This document shows positions 52,247 to 61,162 of a stretch of DNA of 64,000 nt, one piece after another. This DNA is from Streptacidiphilus sp. P02-A3a (lineage in GTDB: Bacteria; Actinomycetota; Actinomycetes; Streptomycetales; Streptomycetaceae). The translations under genes and the position numbers were made by a program. The DNA is taken from assembly GCF_014084105.1 (NCBI RefSeq), contig NZ_CP048289.1:2365922-2429921 (forward strand), in the 5' to 3' direction. Within the stretch, counting starts at the first letter, position 1. The number at the start of each line of letters is the position of its first letter. The notes under the pieces are model-generated. The model saw nothing but the letters and a program-made list of their open reading frames with translations. It was not told the origin of the DNA and searched no databases.

Positions 52247-52846
52247 TCAGGGCAGGCGAAGGGAGTCGTCCAGGAACTCCTCGATGTGGTCCAGCGCGAA
52301 GGCCCGGTCGGTTCCGGGCAGCCCCACCACGATCGGTGTGCCGAAGCCGTCCAGGAGCGCGCTCAGCCGCACGGCGAACCGCTCCGGGAGCACCGCGCGG
52401 AACTCCCCGGCCGCGATGCCCTGCCGCAGCAGCTCCATCAGGTCCGCCCGCCAGACGGCCTCGATCTCGGCCTGGCCGACCCGCATCCGCTCGTCGGCGA
52501 GGGAGCGGCCCCACACCTCGATCCACAGCGTCCAGCGCGGGTCGCCCGCGCCGGTCGGCAGGTAGAGGTCGATGTAGTCGGCGAGCCGCCGACCGGCCGG
52601 GGCGGGAGCGTCCAGCGCGGCGCGGCGGCGCTCGCCGAGCTGGGTCTCGCTCCAGCGCAGTGTCTCCAGCAGCAACTGGTCCTTGCTGCCGAAGTAGTAG
52701 AGCAGGTGCCCGGCGCTCATCCTGACCTGGCGGCCGAGCCCGGCCATCGTCAGCGCGGCGAGCCCGTGTTCGGCGATGGCCGTCATGGCCGCCGCGAACA
52801 CCTCCTCGCGGGGCCGCGCCGGGCGGCGGCCGGGCTGATCGCTCAT
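52247..52846 (-). CDS. TetR/AcrR-family transcriptional regulator
   Basis: A 199-aa repressor with the N-terminal helix-turn-helix LTMAGLGRQVRMSAGHLLYYFGSKDQLL, where the usual VSxGxLYxHF core reads MSAGHLLYYF. The C-terminal ligand-binding helices include a TetR_C_6-like region (WIEVWGRSLADERMR). It probably represses its own promoter, which carries 16-bp tandem repeats, and one unlinked or adjacent transport gene. Confidence 0.88.
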   Translation of the reverse strand: MSDQPGRRPARPREEVFAAAMTAIAEHGLAALTMAGLGRQVRMSAGHLLYYFGSKDQLLLETLRWSETQLGERRRAALDAPAPAGRRLADYIDLYLPTGAGDPRWTLWIEVWGRSLADERMRVGQAEIEAVWRADLMELLRQGIAAGEFRAVLPERFAVRLSALLDGFGTPIVVGLPGTDRAFALDHIEEFLDDSLRLP

Positions 52847-52857
52847 CGTGTCCCTCG

Positions 52858-52905
52858 TCGGTGGAACGGCGCGTCGGTGGAACGGCGCGTCGATGGAATG
52901 CCGTT
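52858..52905. promoter_or_regulatory. 16-bp tandem repeats in front of the TetR gene
   Basis: TCGGTGGAACGGCGCG is repeated exactly at 52858-52873 and 52874-52889, with a degenerate third copy (TCGATGGAATGCCGTT). The third copy forms part of an imperfect palindrome TGGAATGCCGTTCAA. The array begins 12 bp upstream of the start codon, a typical autoregulatory position. Confidence 0.6.
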
Positions 52906-53211
52906 CAAGACCAGTTAAGCAGCAGCACGGACCGTCCGCCCCGGGGACGTCGCCTGCGGCGCCCGCGCGGCGGGCAGCCTGGAACGGCGCGGGTGCGGGC
53001 GTGACGAGAGTGGTGGAACCGTGCGTCGGCCCAGCTGACGGGGGATGCGGCCGGGCCGACGCCTAGGCGGGTACGGTTCCGCCACATCTCCAGCATGCAC
53101 CGAAGCGCCACAGCGGGACACGTACGATCCGTCGTATCCCACCCCACGCCAGGGTGACGTAATGTCAGCCGGGTTGCAGTCGTGCGTGGTGGACGCGCGG
53201 AGAACGCGCGA

Positions 53212-53245
53212 CGAGGCAGCGCACCCGAATTGGTGCACTGCCTCG
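53212..53245. other. Stable hairpin in the intergenic region
   Basis: Arms CGAGGCAG and CTGCCTCG (8 bp), one mismatched pair, then GCACC/GGTGC with a 6-base loop. There is no U tract. It may be a factor-dependent terminator or structured RNA; no function assigned. Confidence 0.55.
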
Positions 53246-53307
53246 CCAGGCTCACGATGTCGACCGGACGTTGCTGCTAACAGGCGTCAACAGCCCGCAT
53301 CGGCCGA

Positions 53308-53505
53308 TCAGTTGTGGCCGAGCCGCTTCTCCTTCTCGCGCGCCACCGGCCTGGCCGCCAGGTGCGACGGCTCGGCCTGCACCTGGAGCTGCTCGTGCTC
53401 ACCCGGCGCCGTCAGCGTGTTGCCGGGGGCGACCCCGGCGCGGTGCTCGGCGAGGTTGAGTGCGCTCTTCGGCTTGGCGCGGTCGCGGTTCTTGGCCTTC
53501 GACAT
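53308..53505 (-). CDS. Small basic hypothetical protein
   Basis: A 65-aa hydrophilic protein beginning MSKAKNRDRAKPKSALN and containing VAPGNTLTAPGEHEQ. Highly charged, no helix or cysteine, probably disordered. GGAGG stands eight bases before the ATG at 53505, which makes translation likely. I recall similar small proteins in streptomycetes without known function. Confidence 0.7.
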   Translation of the reverse strand: MSKAKNRDRAKPKSALNLAEHRAGVAPGNTLTAPGEHEQLQVQAEPSHLAARPVAREKEKRLGHN

Positions 53506-53631
53506 GATCGTGCCTCCTGCGGGTTCTTGAGTGGTCGCGGCGCGGTACCCGTGGAATCGCCGGGTCCGGGGCTCGCACCACTCACACTTACAGGCATGGT
53601 TCACGCGCGCATCTCGAACGGCTACTGACAG

Positions 53632-53955
53632 TTACCGACGTGGCTCGGTGATCGGCCACCAGGTGCTGATCCTGGCGATCCGGAACCGCACCGCGCCGAT
53701 CGGCTCCCAGCGGTTGCCGTGCAGGAAGGCCGCGTCCACCAGGTGTAGCCAGCCGCGTGAATCCGCCGTCGCCTCGCGCAGCCGGTCCTCCTCGGCGGGG
53801 GAGCGGGCGATCGCCCCGGCCCAGATCCCCGAGCCGATCGGGCGGCCCTTCCAGATCCGCCCGACGACGTCGAAGCCGTACTCCATGGTCTGCTGCTCGC
53901 CCGCACGGGCCGCCGCGTCGGCGAGTTCCTGGAGGAGTGGATCTGCTTCGCACAT
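53632..53955 (-). CDS. Hypothetical protein
   Basis: A 107-aa soluble protein with Trp-rich C-terminus (GRIWKGRPIGSGIWAG, RISTWWPITEPRR). I do not recognise the family. The ATG at 53955 is preceded by a G-rich stretch; an ATG at 54015 is in frame but would overlap the start of the divergent acetyltransferase. Confidence 0.6.
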   Translation of the reverse strand: MCEADPLLQELADAAARAGEQQTMEYGFDVVGRIWKGRPIGSGIWAGAIARSPAEEDRLREATADSRGWLHLVDAAFLHGNRWEPIGAVRFRIARISTWWPITEPRR

Positions 53956-54026
53956 GCCCCCAGCCTGCGCCAGGACGGCACCGGTCGGCAACGGCGAACC
54001 CGTCACCGCCTCCACCGTCCGGCGGG

Positions 54027-54560
54027 ATGCGGGCCGGCGAGTGGTACCTCCCGGTCGACGACGAGTTGCGGGCGGACACCGGGCGCCGGATCGCCCTCTG
54101 TGCCGCCTACAACACCGGCGCCGCAGGCGGCCCCGAGGAACGGCGGGCGGTCCTCGGGCAGTTGCTCGGGCGGCTCGGCGAGGGGGCGTGGATCCGGGCG
54201 CCGTTCCAGTGCGACTACGGCTACAACATCACCATCGGCCCGCGCACGTTCGTCAACTTCAACGCGGTCATGCTGGACGCGGCCACCATCACCGTCGGCG
54301 CGGACGTGCGGATCGGCCCCGGCGTGCAACTGCTGACACCCACGCACGAGTTGGACGCCGAGCGGCGCCGGGAGGGCTGGGAGCGGGCGCTCCCGGTGAC
54401 CATCGGCGACAACGTCTGGCTCGGCGGTGGCGTGATCGTCTGCCCCGGGGTGACCATCGGCGAGAACACCGTGGTCGGCGCGGGCTCGGTGGTCACCCGG
54501 GACCTGCCGCCGGGCGTGCTCGCGGTCGGCAACCCGGCCCGGATCGTCCGCGAGTTGTAG
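54027..54560 (+). CDS. Sugar O-acetyltransferase (maltose/galactoside type)
   Basis: A 177-aa left-handed beta-helix acetyltransferase. Hexapeptide repeats run from about 55 (FQCDYGYNITIGPRTFVNFN) to the end (ITIGENTVVGAGSVVTRDLP), closing with GNPARIVREL. The catalytic histidine is in LLTPTHELDAERR. It transfers acetyl from acetyl-CoA to a sugar or nodulation-like acceptor. The N-terminus is shorter than in typical Maa proteins, so the true start might lie further upstream. Confidence 0.87.
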   Translation: MRAGEWYLPVDDELRADTGRRIALCAAYNTGAAGGPEERRAVLGQLLGRLGEGAWIRAPFQCDYGYNITIGPRTFVNFNAVMLDAATITVGADVRIGPGVQLLTPTHELDAERRREGWERALPVTIGDNVWLGGGVIVCPGVTIGENTVVGAGSVVTRDLPPGVLAVGNPARIVREL

Positions 54561-54597
54561 TGCTGCCGCGCCACGGCCGATTGCGGCGCTAACGCTC

Positions 54598-55116
54598 CTA
54601 CTGGACGCGGGAGTTGAGGTCCTGCACCAGCACCGCCAGCAGCCGGGCGAGCTCCTGCTGCTCCTCCGGCGCCAGGGCCTCGATCAGGCCGTGCTCGTAG
54701 GTCAGCAGGCCGTCGACGGCGTGCTCCACCGCGTGGTGGCCCTCGGCGGTCAGTTCCACCTGCACGGTGCGGGTGCCGGGGTCCGCCGCGAGCCGGCGGA
54801 CCAGGCCGTCCTGCCGTGCCCGGTCCACCCGCTGGGTCACCGCCCCCGGCGTGATCAGGCAGCGGGCGGCGAGCTCACGGGTGGACAGCCGGTAGGGCGC
54901 CCCGGAGCGGCGCAGGGTGCTCAGCAGGTCGAGTGTGGCGGCGTCCATGCCGACCCGGGCCAGCACCCGGCGGCGCTCGTCGGCCAGCAGCTTCGCGGCG
55001 TGGTGGATGCGGGTGAGGATGCCGATCGAGTCGACCGGGAGGCCCGGCTGCTCACGCTGCCAGGCCCGGGCGATCTCCTCGGCGCGGTCGGCGGGGGGCT
55101 GCTGCGGCGTGGTCAC
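54598..55116 (-). CDS. MarR-family transcriptional regulator
   Basis: A 172-aa winged-helix regulator: STRELAARCLITPGAVTQRVDRARQDGLVRRL is the recognition region, followed by the wing DPGTRTVQVELTAEGHHAV. The GTG start at 55116 faces the SDR gene across 45 bp that hold a perfect palindrome, so the protein most likely represses both genes until a ligand, perhaps the SDR substrate, is present. Confidence 0.88.
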   Translation of the reverse strand: MTTPQQPPADRAEEIARAWQREQPGLPVDSIGILTRIHHAAKLLADERRRVLARVGMDAATLDLLSTLRRSGAPYRLSTRELAARCLITPGAVTQRVDRARQDGLVRRLAADPGTRTVQVELTAEGHHAVEHAVDGLLTYEHGLIEALAPEEQQELARLLAVLVQDLNSRVQ

Positions 55117-55135
55117 GGTGGTAGTGTGCCACACA

Positions 55136-55151
55136 CGTTTAGAGCTAAACG
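55136..55151. promoter_or_regulatory. Operator palindrome between marR and SDR genes
   Basis: CGTTTAGAGCTAAACG, a perfect 7-bp inverted repeat with a 2-base centre, lies in the 45-bp gap between the divergent starts. Size and symmetry fit a MarR dimer site; it would cover both core promoters. Confidence 0.8.
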
Positions 55152-55161
55152 AGGAGGCGGG

Positions 55162-55887
55162 ATGCGTCAGATCGTGGTCACCGGCGGGGGCACCGGCATC
55201 GGCCGGGCGGTCGCCGAGGCGTTCGCCGCGCGCGGGGACCAGGTGGTGATCACCGGACGCCGTCGGTCGGTGCTGGACCGGACCGCTGCCGAACTCGGCG
55301 ACAGAGTAAGGGCCGTGGCCTTCGACGCGAGCGACCCCGAGCAGGTCGAGGCGGCGCTCGCCGCGCTGCCGCCGCAGGTGGACGTGCTGGTCAACAATGC
55401 CGGGGGCAACACCGACATCGGCGCCGCGCCGCCGTCCGGTCTGGCCGGGGTCGCCGCGGCCTGGCGGGCCAACCTGGACGCCAACGTGCTGTCGGCGGTC
55501 CTGGTCACCACCGCGCTGCGACCACGGCTGGCTGCCGGGGGCGCGGTGGTCAGCGTCAGCTCCATCGCGGCGCACCGTGGCGGATCCGGCTCCTACGGTT
55601 CCGCCAAGGCCGCCGTCGAGGCGTGGAACCTCACCCTCGCCCAGGAGTTGGGCAAGGACCGGATCACCGCCAACGTCGTCGCGCCGGGCTATGTCGAGTC
55701 CACCGAGTTCTTCCAGGACGCGATGACCCCGCAGCGCCGTGCCGCCCTGCTCGCCCAGACCGCCAACGGCCGGGCCGGGACCCCGACGGACATCGCGGAG
55801 ACCGTGCTGTTCCTGGCGTCGTCGGCCGCGAGCCACCTCACCGGGCAGACACTGCACGTCAACGGTGGTGCTCTGGCTGGTCGTTGA
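55162..55887 (+). CDS. Short-chain dehydrogenase/reductase
   Basis: A 241-aa classical SDR. The cofactor motif is TGGGTGIG, with RR after strand 2 (ITGRRRSVL) suggesting NADP; NNAG, catalytic Ser in VSVSSIAAH and YGSAK follow. FabG-like length and C-terminus (TGQTLHVNGG). GAGGAGG precedes the ATG. Divergent from the MarR gene, so likely induced by its own substrate. Confidence 0.92.
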   Translation: MRQIVVTGGGTGIGRAVAEAFAARGDQVVITGRRRSVLDRTAAELGDRVRAVAFDASDPEQVEAALAALPPQVDVLVNNAGGNTDIGAAPPSGLAGVAAAWRANLDANVLSAVLVTTALRPRLAAGGAVVSVSSIAAHRGGSGSYGSAKAAVEAWNLTLAQELGKDRITANVVAPGYVESTEFFQDAMTPQRRAALLAQTANGRAGTPTDIAETVLFLASSAASHLTGQTLHVNGGALAGR

Positions 55888-56157
55888 GCGGTCGGCCCGG
55901 GGCGTACGAGGGAGATCGTCGCTGGGGAGTTCCTGCGTACGACCTGGGCCGGTGCGCCGGACGGCGAGGCGAACGGGCCGACCGCGCCGCCCCCGCTGGG
56001 GACGTCGGCGGACGGGTGGACGCGATGCCAAGGAACTGGCGACGCAGCGCCAACGCGGCGGGGCGGCGTCCTGACATCCTCGACCCGGGGGAGGTGCCGG
56101 GCGGCGGCCCGGCACCCCCTCCAGCGGACCGGATTCGGCACCTCGACCATCGGGAGC

Positions 56158-56607
56158 TCAGCAGCCGGTGGCGTTGTAATCCCAGAAGGCGCCCTCGGTC
56201 GCCGAGCCGGCGATCCCGTCGACGGTGAGGTTGTAGCCGACGCCGTTCAGGAAGCGCTGGAGTGCCTTGATCGTGTTGGGTCCGACGGTGCCGTCGACGG
56301 TGCCGGCGTCGTAGCCGTCGTCGTTGAACATCGTCTGCGCCGCCTTCCAGCTGCTGGGGCCGAGTTGCCCGTCGACGGTGCCGGCGTTGTAGCCCCAGGC
56401 GTTGAGGCAGCTCTGCCAGTTCTTGGCCCGGGCCGTGTTCAGGCCGAGGTTGTCCACGGCGAGGGGGGAGACGTGCGCGCTGCTGACCGCGGGCCTGGCC
56501 GTCGGCTGGGCGGCCGCGAAGCCCGCACTCGCCCCCGCCAGGCTCCCGGCGGCAATCCCGATGACGGCGGCCGTGCTCACGAGCGCCCTGGTCAAGGAAG
56601 ATCGCAT
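56158..56607 (-). CDS. Secreted peptidoglycan-binding protein
   Basis: A 149-aa exported protein. The signal peptide (RALVSTAAVIGIAAGSLAGASAGFAAA) ends near residue 33. Two PG_binding_1-type repeats follow, with the units GYNAGTVDGQLGPSSWKAAQ and GYDAGTVDGTVGPNTIKALQ, and a third partial unit (GYNLTVDGIAG). No catalytic domain is attached, so it is a cell-wall-binding or structural protein. It diverges from the AraC-type gene. Confidence 0.87.
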   Translation of the reverse strand: MRSSLTRALVSTAAVIGIAAGSLAGASAGFAAAQPTARPAVSSAHVSPLAVDNLGLNTARAKNWQSCLNAWGYNAGTVDGQLGPSSWKAAQTMFNDDGYDAGTVDGTVGPNTIKALQRFLNGVGYNLTVDGIAGSATEGAFWDYNATGC

Positions 56608-56851
56608 GGTTTCCTCTTTCCTTCCGGATTGTCGGACTGTCGGATTGTGCAGGGGATTTCACGCGACCGCCGTCACCGGCCATTCGCGCAGACCCAAGCC
56701 TTTCCGGGAGCATGCGGCCGGAGCTTGTACGAATGCGACCTACCGCCCCGAAGCGCCTGATTCAGGCCAAAGTCTTCGACGTCTGCGACGCCTGACGCCC
56801 GCACGGTTAGGCTCCTTACTGTGTTCACGTCGGCCAATGGGGGATGGGCCC

Positions 56852-57712
56852 ATGCACGGGAACGAACTAGTCGCGCGGGCCGCTGCCGATGAGCTGCGCG
56901 ATCAAGTCCTGGGCTATCGCGGATTCCACTTCAACGCGATCGGAGTGCGGCGCAGACTCCTCGTCCCCGACGGGGTGGTGAAGGTGATGCTGGGCTTCGG
57001 TGACCCGCTGCGGGTACTCGACTCCTGCGACCCGACCCGCTCCTGGAGCGGATCCTGTCTGGCCAGTGGCATCCGGACGACGGGCGCGATCGGCGAGCAC
57101 ACCGGGCTGATCCACGGGGTGACCATCCTGCTCACCCCGCTCGCCGCCTACCGGCTGTTCGGGGTGCCGATGTCCGAATGGGCCGAGCTGTCCGTGCCGC
57201 CGGAGGACCTCTGCCGCTCACCCTGGAGCGACCTGCCCGACCGGCTGGCGCAGATCCCGGACTGGGACGGACGCTTCGCCCTCCTGGACCACGTGCTCGG
57301 CATGGCATTCGACACAGGCCCGGCGGTCAGCCCCGAGGTGACCTGGGCCTGGCAGCGGATCCAGGGCAGCTGCGGGCGGGTCCGGATCGAGGAGCTCGCG
57401 GCACAGACCGGCTGGCACCGCCGCCACCTCGAACGGCGCTTCCGCTGCCAGACCGGGCTGACCCCGAAGGGGGCGACGCAGGTGATGCGGTTGCAGGCGG
57501 CCCTGCGGCTGAACGAGGCCGGTGCCAACTGGGCCGATGCCTCGGCCCAAGCCGGGTACTACGATCAGCCGCACTTCGACCGCGTGTTCAAGGCGATGAC
57601 CGGCCGCACACCGAGCACCTTCCGCTCGGAGCGCGGGGCCGCCTCCAGGCACGACGCTGCGGACTTCGTGCGCGGACAGGTGACCAGCGCCATCCTCGCG
57701 AACCGCCCCTGA
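56852..57712 (+). CDS. AraC-family transcriptional regulator
   Basis: A 286-aa regulator. The N-terminal 150 residues resemble the DUF6597/AraC ligand domain (VRRRLLVPDGVVKVMLGFGDPL). The C-terminal pair of helix-turn-helix motifs is RIEELAAQTGWHRRHLERRF and NWADASAQAGYYDQPHFDRVFK. The ATG at 56852 has GGGGGAT upstream; another ATG 15 bases earlier is in frame. Target unknown. Confidence 0.87.
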   Translation: MHGNELVARAAADELRDQVLGYRGFHFNAIGVRRRLLVPDGVVKVMLGFGDPLRVLDSCDPTRSWSGSCLASGIRTTGAIGEHTGLIHGVTILLTPLAAYRLFGVPMSEWAELSVPPEDLCRSPWSDLPDRLAQIPDWDGRFALLDHVLGMAFDTGPAVSPEVTWAWQRIQGSCGRVRIEELAAQTGWHRRHLERRFRCQTGLTPKGATQVMRLQAALRLNEAGANWADASAQAGYYDQPHFDRVFKAMTGRTPSTFRSERGAASRHDAADFVRGQVTSAILANRP

Positions 57713-57758
57713 CCTCCTCCCGACCCGGAAACCGCGGACAGGATCAGCCCGCCCCCGG

Positions 57759-58706
57759 TCAGTCCCGCTCCGGGAGTTCGACCCACACGTCCGGCGGCCC
57801 CTCGATCGCGCGGGCATTGGTCAGCCGCAGCCCGGCGAACGCACACGAGTACGCCACCGCGTTGTGCTGGTACAGGTACCCGGCCAGGACTTCCTCCGCG
57901 GTGGCATCGAGATCCACCGGCCCGCCCGGGTGCAGGTCCCACCTCTCGACGACGCCGTCGCGAGCGATGCTGCCCTGGTTGCCGCTCTTGGGGTTGGCGT
58001 ACAGGCCGTAGCAGACGGTGCCGACGGAAAGCCGGGTCAGTACCCCGCGGTCGTCCGCCGCATAGCCCCAGGGCTGGGTGACGACGCAACCACCCGGCAC
58101 CGTGGTCACGCCGACGATCCGCAGGCCCCGGTCGGACGCCCAGGGTTGCTCAAGCAGGTCATCCAGCTCCTCGCCCGCCGCCGGAGCCGCCCCCAGGCGG
58201 CGTATCGCCTCCTCGGCGTCGATCCCGGCCACGCACGCCAGACTGGTGCCCTCGTAGTGGAGGTCCCCCAACGCGGCGACGAGCCGTCGACCCTCCGCCA
58301 CCGCCGCCTGCTCCGCCTCGCTCAGTCCGGGGCTGCCCTCGGGCAGCACGAACAGGTCCGGTGTCAGCCCGGCCAGGCTGAGCCGGCCCGGTGACCAACC
58401 GCCGATCAGTGGCCGCCAGGGATCCGCCCCCTGCTTGGCGAGGGCCCAGGCGTTGTCCAACCGGTCGTGCGTCACGGCCTCCCAGAGGGCGGTCGTCCCC
58501 CGCTCCAGCGCGTCCACGTCCGTGACGCGTCGGGCCAGCTCGATCACCACCTCGGGGGAGCCGGAGACAGCCGCCAGGTGCAGCGGTCGCCCCGCACCCC
58601 ACCCGTTCTCCACGTCGGCCCCCAGCTCCAAGCACTCCAGGACCCGGTCGTAGCCCGCCCAGCCCTTCCAACCCAGACCCGCCCAGCCGCCGGCGTCACC
58701 TGCCAT
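57759..58706 (-). CDS. Ankyrin-repeat-like protein
   Basis: A 315-aa soluble protein. Residues about 20-110 contain ankyrin-type repeats (ADVENGWGAGRPLHLAAVSGS, DVDALERGTTALWEAV, LAKQGADPWRP). The remaining 200 residues form an unassigned domain ending in VELPERD. Similar proteins are frequent in streptomycetes near toxin-like loci; a binding role is inferred only. GGGAGGGG precedes the ATG at 58706. It converges with the AraC gene. Confidence 0.75.
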   Translation of the reverse strand: MAGDAGGWAGLGWKGWAGYDRVLECLELGADVENGWGAGRPLHLAAVSGSPEVVIELARRVTDVDALERGTTALWEAVTHDRLDNAWALAKQGADPWRPLIGGWSPGRLSLAGLTPDLFVLPEGSPGLSEAEQAAVAEGRRLVAALGDLHYEGTSLACVAGIDAEEAIRRLGAAPAAGEELDDLLEQPWASDRGLRIVGVTTVPGGCVVTQPWGYAADDRGVLTRLSVGTVCYGLYANPKSGNQGSIARDGVVERWDLHPGGPVDLDATAEEVLAGYLYQHNAVAYSCAFAGLRLTNARAIEGPPDVWVELPERD

Positions 58707-58850
58707 GATGCCCCTCCCACACCTCTTGCGACGGCTCTGCCATCGCCTGTACACGCAGCATCACAGACGGGTCTGACAATGCGGGTGCCGCCGTCCTGGA
58801 CATCGGCCCTGGCCTGCGAACACGTGATCGGGTCGGCGTAGCCTCCTCCC

Positions 58851-60203
58851 GTGGCAAGCCTCGTTTTCAATCGGACCACCCGACCCAAGGGCCGCCGGGT
58901 CGCGCTCCTCGCGCCCGCGTCGGCGCTGGTCGTGCCCTGCTCCCGGCTGATGCTTACCGGGCACCTGGTGGCCGCCGCCTACCTGGCAGGGGGCATGGTC
59001 CTGCTCTTCGGCGTGCTCTGGCTGGTGTACCGCTCCAGCTGGACCGGGATCGGGCCGGAGGGGATCACCCGCGCCCCGGGACACCGCCGTCCGCGCACCC
59101 TGCCCTGGTCCGAGATCAGCTGGATCGGCGTCCGCACCGTCGCGTCCAACCGGGGAGTGGTCCGCTCGGTGCGGGTGACCACCACCACCGGCAAGCGGTT
59201 CCTGCTGCCCTGCGTCACCGACTCCCTCCCCTGCCCCGACCCCGACTTCGACCACAAGGTCGAGCAGATCACCGCCTGCTGGAAGGCCCACACCGACAGG
59301 TCCTCCCGGATCGAGCCGGAACCGTCCCGCGGCGACGCCCGGTATGACGCCCTCATCCGGTTCAACCGCAGCCCGCTCGGCGCGTCTCGGCGACTCGTCC
59401 GCACCGGTTGGTGCCAGGCCGCGTTGGCGCTGCTCTTCGCGGGACTGGCGGTGCACGCGCTCAGCGCCGTACCGGGCGACCGCAGCACCGCCGCGGCCTA
59501 CCGGCACCGGACCGTCTGCCCCACGGCACCCGATCCGTCCACGCTCACCCTCGCCCAACTGCGGGCGCTCACCGCCGACCCCTCACCGGCCGACTGCGTC
59601 AACCACGAGCCGATGACCGTGGACAGCACGGTCATCGGCTCCAACCCACTCGCGGAGTCCCGCCTGTACCTGTCCGCCGTGCCCGACAACGGCACCACCT
59701 ACGAGGTCGACTTCGGTACCGCGACCCCCTGGCTTCGTTCCCTGCAACCCGATGACCCGATCTACGCCGACTATGTGGCCAACGGCCAGATCACCGACGT
59801 GGGCTCGGGCAACGTCATGCTGCACGACACCGAATCACCCGCGTACCTCCAGAACACCGCCATCGCCGACGCGGTGGCCTTCGGCTCCGTAGCCCTGCTC
59901 ATGGGGGCCTGGTCAGCAGCGCTGCTGCGCCGCCGCTACAACCGCGCCCTCGCGCCCGGCGGGTTCCGCTGGTGGGTGACCTGCTCGCTGCCCGCCGTCG
60001 TCATCACCGTCCTGGTCGACAACCACCTCCAGCAGGACCCCGCCCCGCTCGTGGCCGACTACGTCACCGTCCCGGCCGTCGCCCTCGCCGCCGGGCTGGT
60101 CCTGGCCCTCGGCCTCAGCCGCATCCGCCCGCGGCGAGGCGGCACCGCCGGACCCGGGTCCCCCACCGAGTGGCACCTGGGCGACGGCGGGCAGAGGTGG
60201 TGA
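58851..60203 (+). CDS. Membrane protein with PH-like domain
   Basis: A 450-aa protein from GTG 58851. An N-terminal pair of helices (about 20-60) is followed by a bacterial PH-like segment (WTGIGPEGITRAPG, TLPWSEISWIGVRTV) to about residue 145. A helix near 190 leads to an outer domain of about 130 residues, and three helices close the protein (IADAVAFGSVALLMGAWS onward). Function unknown. Confidence 0.65.
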   Translation: MASLVFNRTTRPKGRRVALLAPASALVVPCSRLMLTGHLVAAAYLAGGMVLLFGVLWLVYRSSWTGIGPEGITRAPGHRRPRTLPWSEISWIGVRTVASNRGVVRSVRVTTTTGKRFLLPCVTDSLPCPDPDFDHKVEQITACWKAHTDRSSRIEPEPSRGDARYDALIRFNRSPLGASRRLVRTGWCQAALALLFAGLAVHALSAVPGDRSTAAAYRHRTVCPTAPDPSTLTLAQLRALTADPSPADCVNHEPMTVDSTVIGSNPLAESRLYLSAVPDNGTTYEVDFGTATPWLRSLQPDDPIYADYVANGQITDVGSGNVMLHDTESPAYLQNTAIADAVAFGSVALLMGAWSAALLRRRYNRALAPGGFRWWVTCSLPAVVITVLVDNHLQQDPAPLVADYVTVPAVALAAGLVLALGLSRIRPRRGGTAGPGSPTEWHLGDGGQRW

Positions 60204-60330
60204 GCGGAACGGACCCTTCGGACAGACCCATGTGCCCGGTCACGGCAAGGACGGTCACGGATTCATCCGGATGCCATCGCGGCCCCGCCGAACCCTCCCG
60301 GAGGTCGGCTGGATCGCGGGGCAGGGGCGG

Positions 60331-60753
60331 CTACCCCAGGCGCAGTTGGCGCAACAGCAGCAGCGCGGCCACGCTGCTGGCGCTGGGTACCTCGCCGTTG
60401 GCGATCAGTTCGGGCACCCGCGCCAGCGGCATCCATTCGCGCCGCTCGGACTCGAAGTCGTCCTGCGGAGGCCCCACGTACTGCGCCGTCCGCGACCAGT
60501 AGACGTGGTGCCGCCCGTCGGTGAGCCCGTTCGACGGCTCGACCGTCAGCAGGTGCTGGAGCGGGCCGGGACGCCAGCCGGTCTCCTCCAGCAGCTCGCG
60601 TGCCGCTGCCTCCTCCGGTGACTCACCGGCCTCGACGCCCCCAGCGGGCAGCTCCCAGCCCCAGGTGTCGGTGATGAACCGGTGCCGCCACAGCAACAGT
60701 GCCTCGTCGGCCTCGTTGACGACAGTGGCCACGGCGACCGGCCGCACGCGCAT
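60331..60753 (-). CDS. NUDIX hydrolase, N-terminus probably damaged
   Basis: A 140-aa NUDIX domain; the box begins GGVEAGES and ends RELLEETGW with all key Glu residues, so nucleoside-diphosphate-X hydrolysis is chemically possible. The ATG at 60753 would start inside the first strand. In-frame codons upstream still read VADVELPDGRHLDHYL, which belongs to this family, but no start codon is found there and the expected VYENxW-like segment appears in another frame (PVRENA). The 5' end is therefore likely disrupted by a small deletion. Confidence 0.75.
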   Translation of the reverse strand: MRVRPVAVATVVNEADEALLLWRHRFITDTWGWELPAGGVEAGESPEEAAARELLEETGWRPGPLQHLLTVEPSNGLTDGRHHVYWSRTAQYVGPPQDDFESERREWMPLARVPELIANGEVPSASSVAALLLLRQLRLG

Positions 60754-61160
60754 CAGGTAGTGGTCCAGATGGCGCCCGTCGGGGAGTTCGACGTCGGCGA
60801 CGCATTCTCCCGCACCGGAGCAGCGGCCTCGGACAGCCAGGCCGCATGGGCACCGCCGCGTCTCAGCAGTGTCACACCGCGCGTGCCACCGGCCAGGACG
60901 GGCTCGGCGAGTAGCCTCGGGACAGCCGAACGTGAGAGAAATCGGCGGCCGCGATGGGCGGCTCGGTCATCGCCAGCTGCATGCCGAGGGCGGTCCAGTC
61001 GGAGTACCCGACCGGGCCGCCGATTTCGGGCAGCGCAAGGAGGGCGTCCAGGCTGGTTCGCCAGTCCGGGACTGCGTTTTCGACCACCGGGCCGGGCCCA
61101 CGGGCGGACGCCACGAGCGGAAGCGCCCGCACCGCGAGGTGACGGGCGCACGGCTGTTCC
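60754..61160 (-). pseudogene. Remnants of decayed coding sequence
   Basis: Protein-like stretches appear in three minus-strand frames with no single intact gene: one frame reads DWRTSLDALLALPEIGG and later TEPPIAAADFSHVRLS before a stop at 60872; the next reads LLAEPVLAGGTRGVTLLRRG and WLSEAAAPVREN; the third joins the NUDIX frame. This pattern suggests one or two genes broken by frameshifts. I cannot name the original products. Confidence 0.5.
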
Positions 61161-61162
61161 GG

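Larger units (their letters stand above)
52847..53307. other. Intergenic region with repeats and a hairpin
   Basis: 461 bp without a gene I can support; open frames here lack family similarity and ribosome sites. It contains the TetR-proximal repeats, two further relatives of TGGAACGGCGCG near 52980 and GGTGGAACCGTGCG near 53012, and the hairpin at 53212-53245. Confidence 0.5.

Noticed and set aside
53045-53530. Plus-strand frame through the gene-free region and opposite the small basic protein
   Set aside because: No ribosome site or known motif, and the opposite strand has a gene with GGAGG and a clean start.
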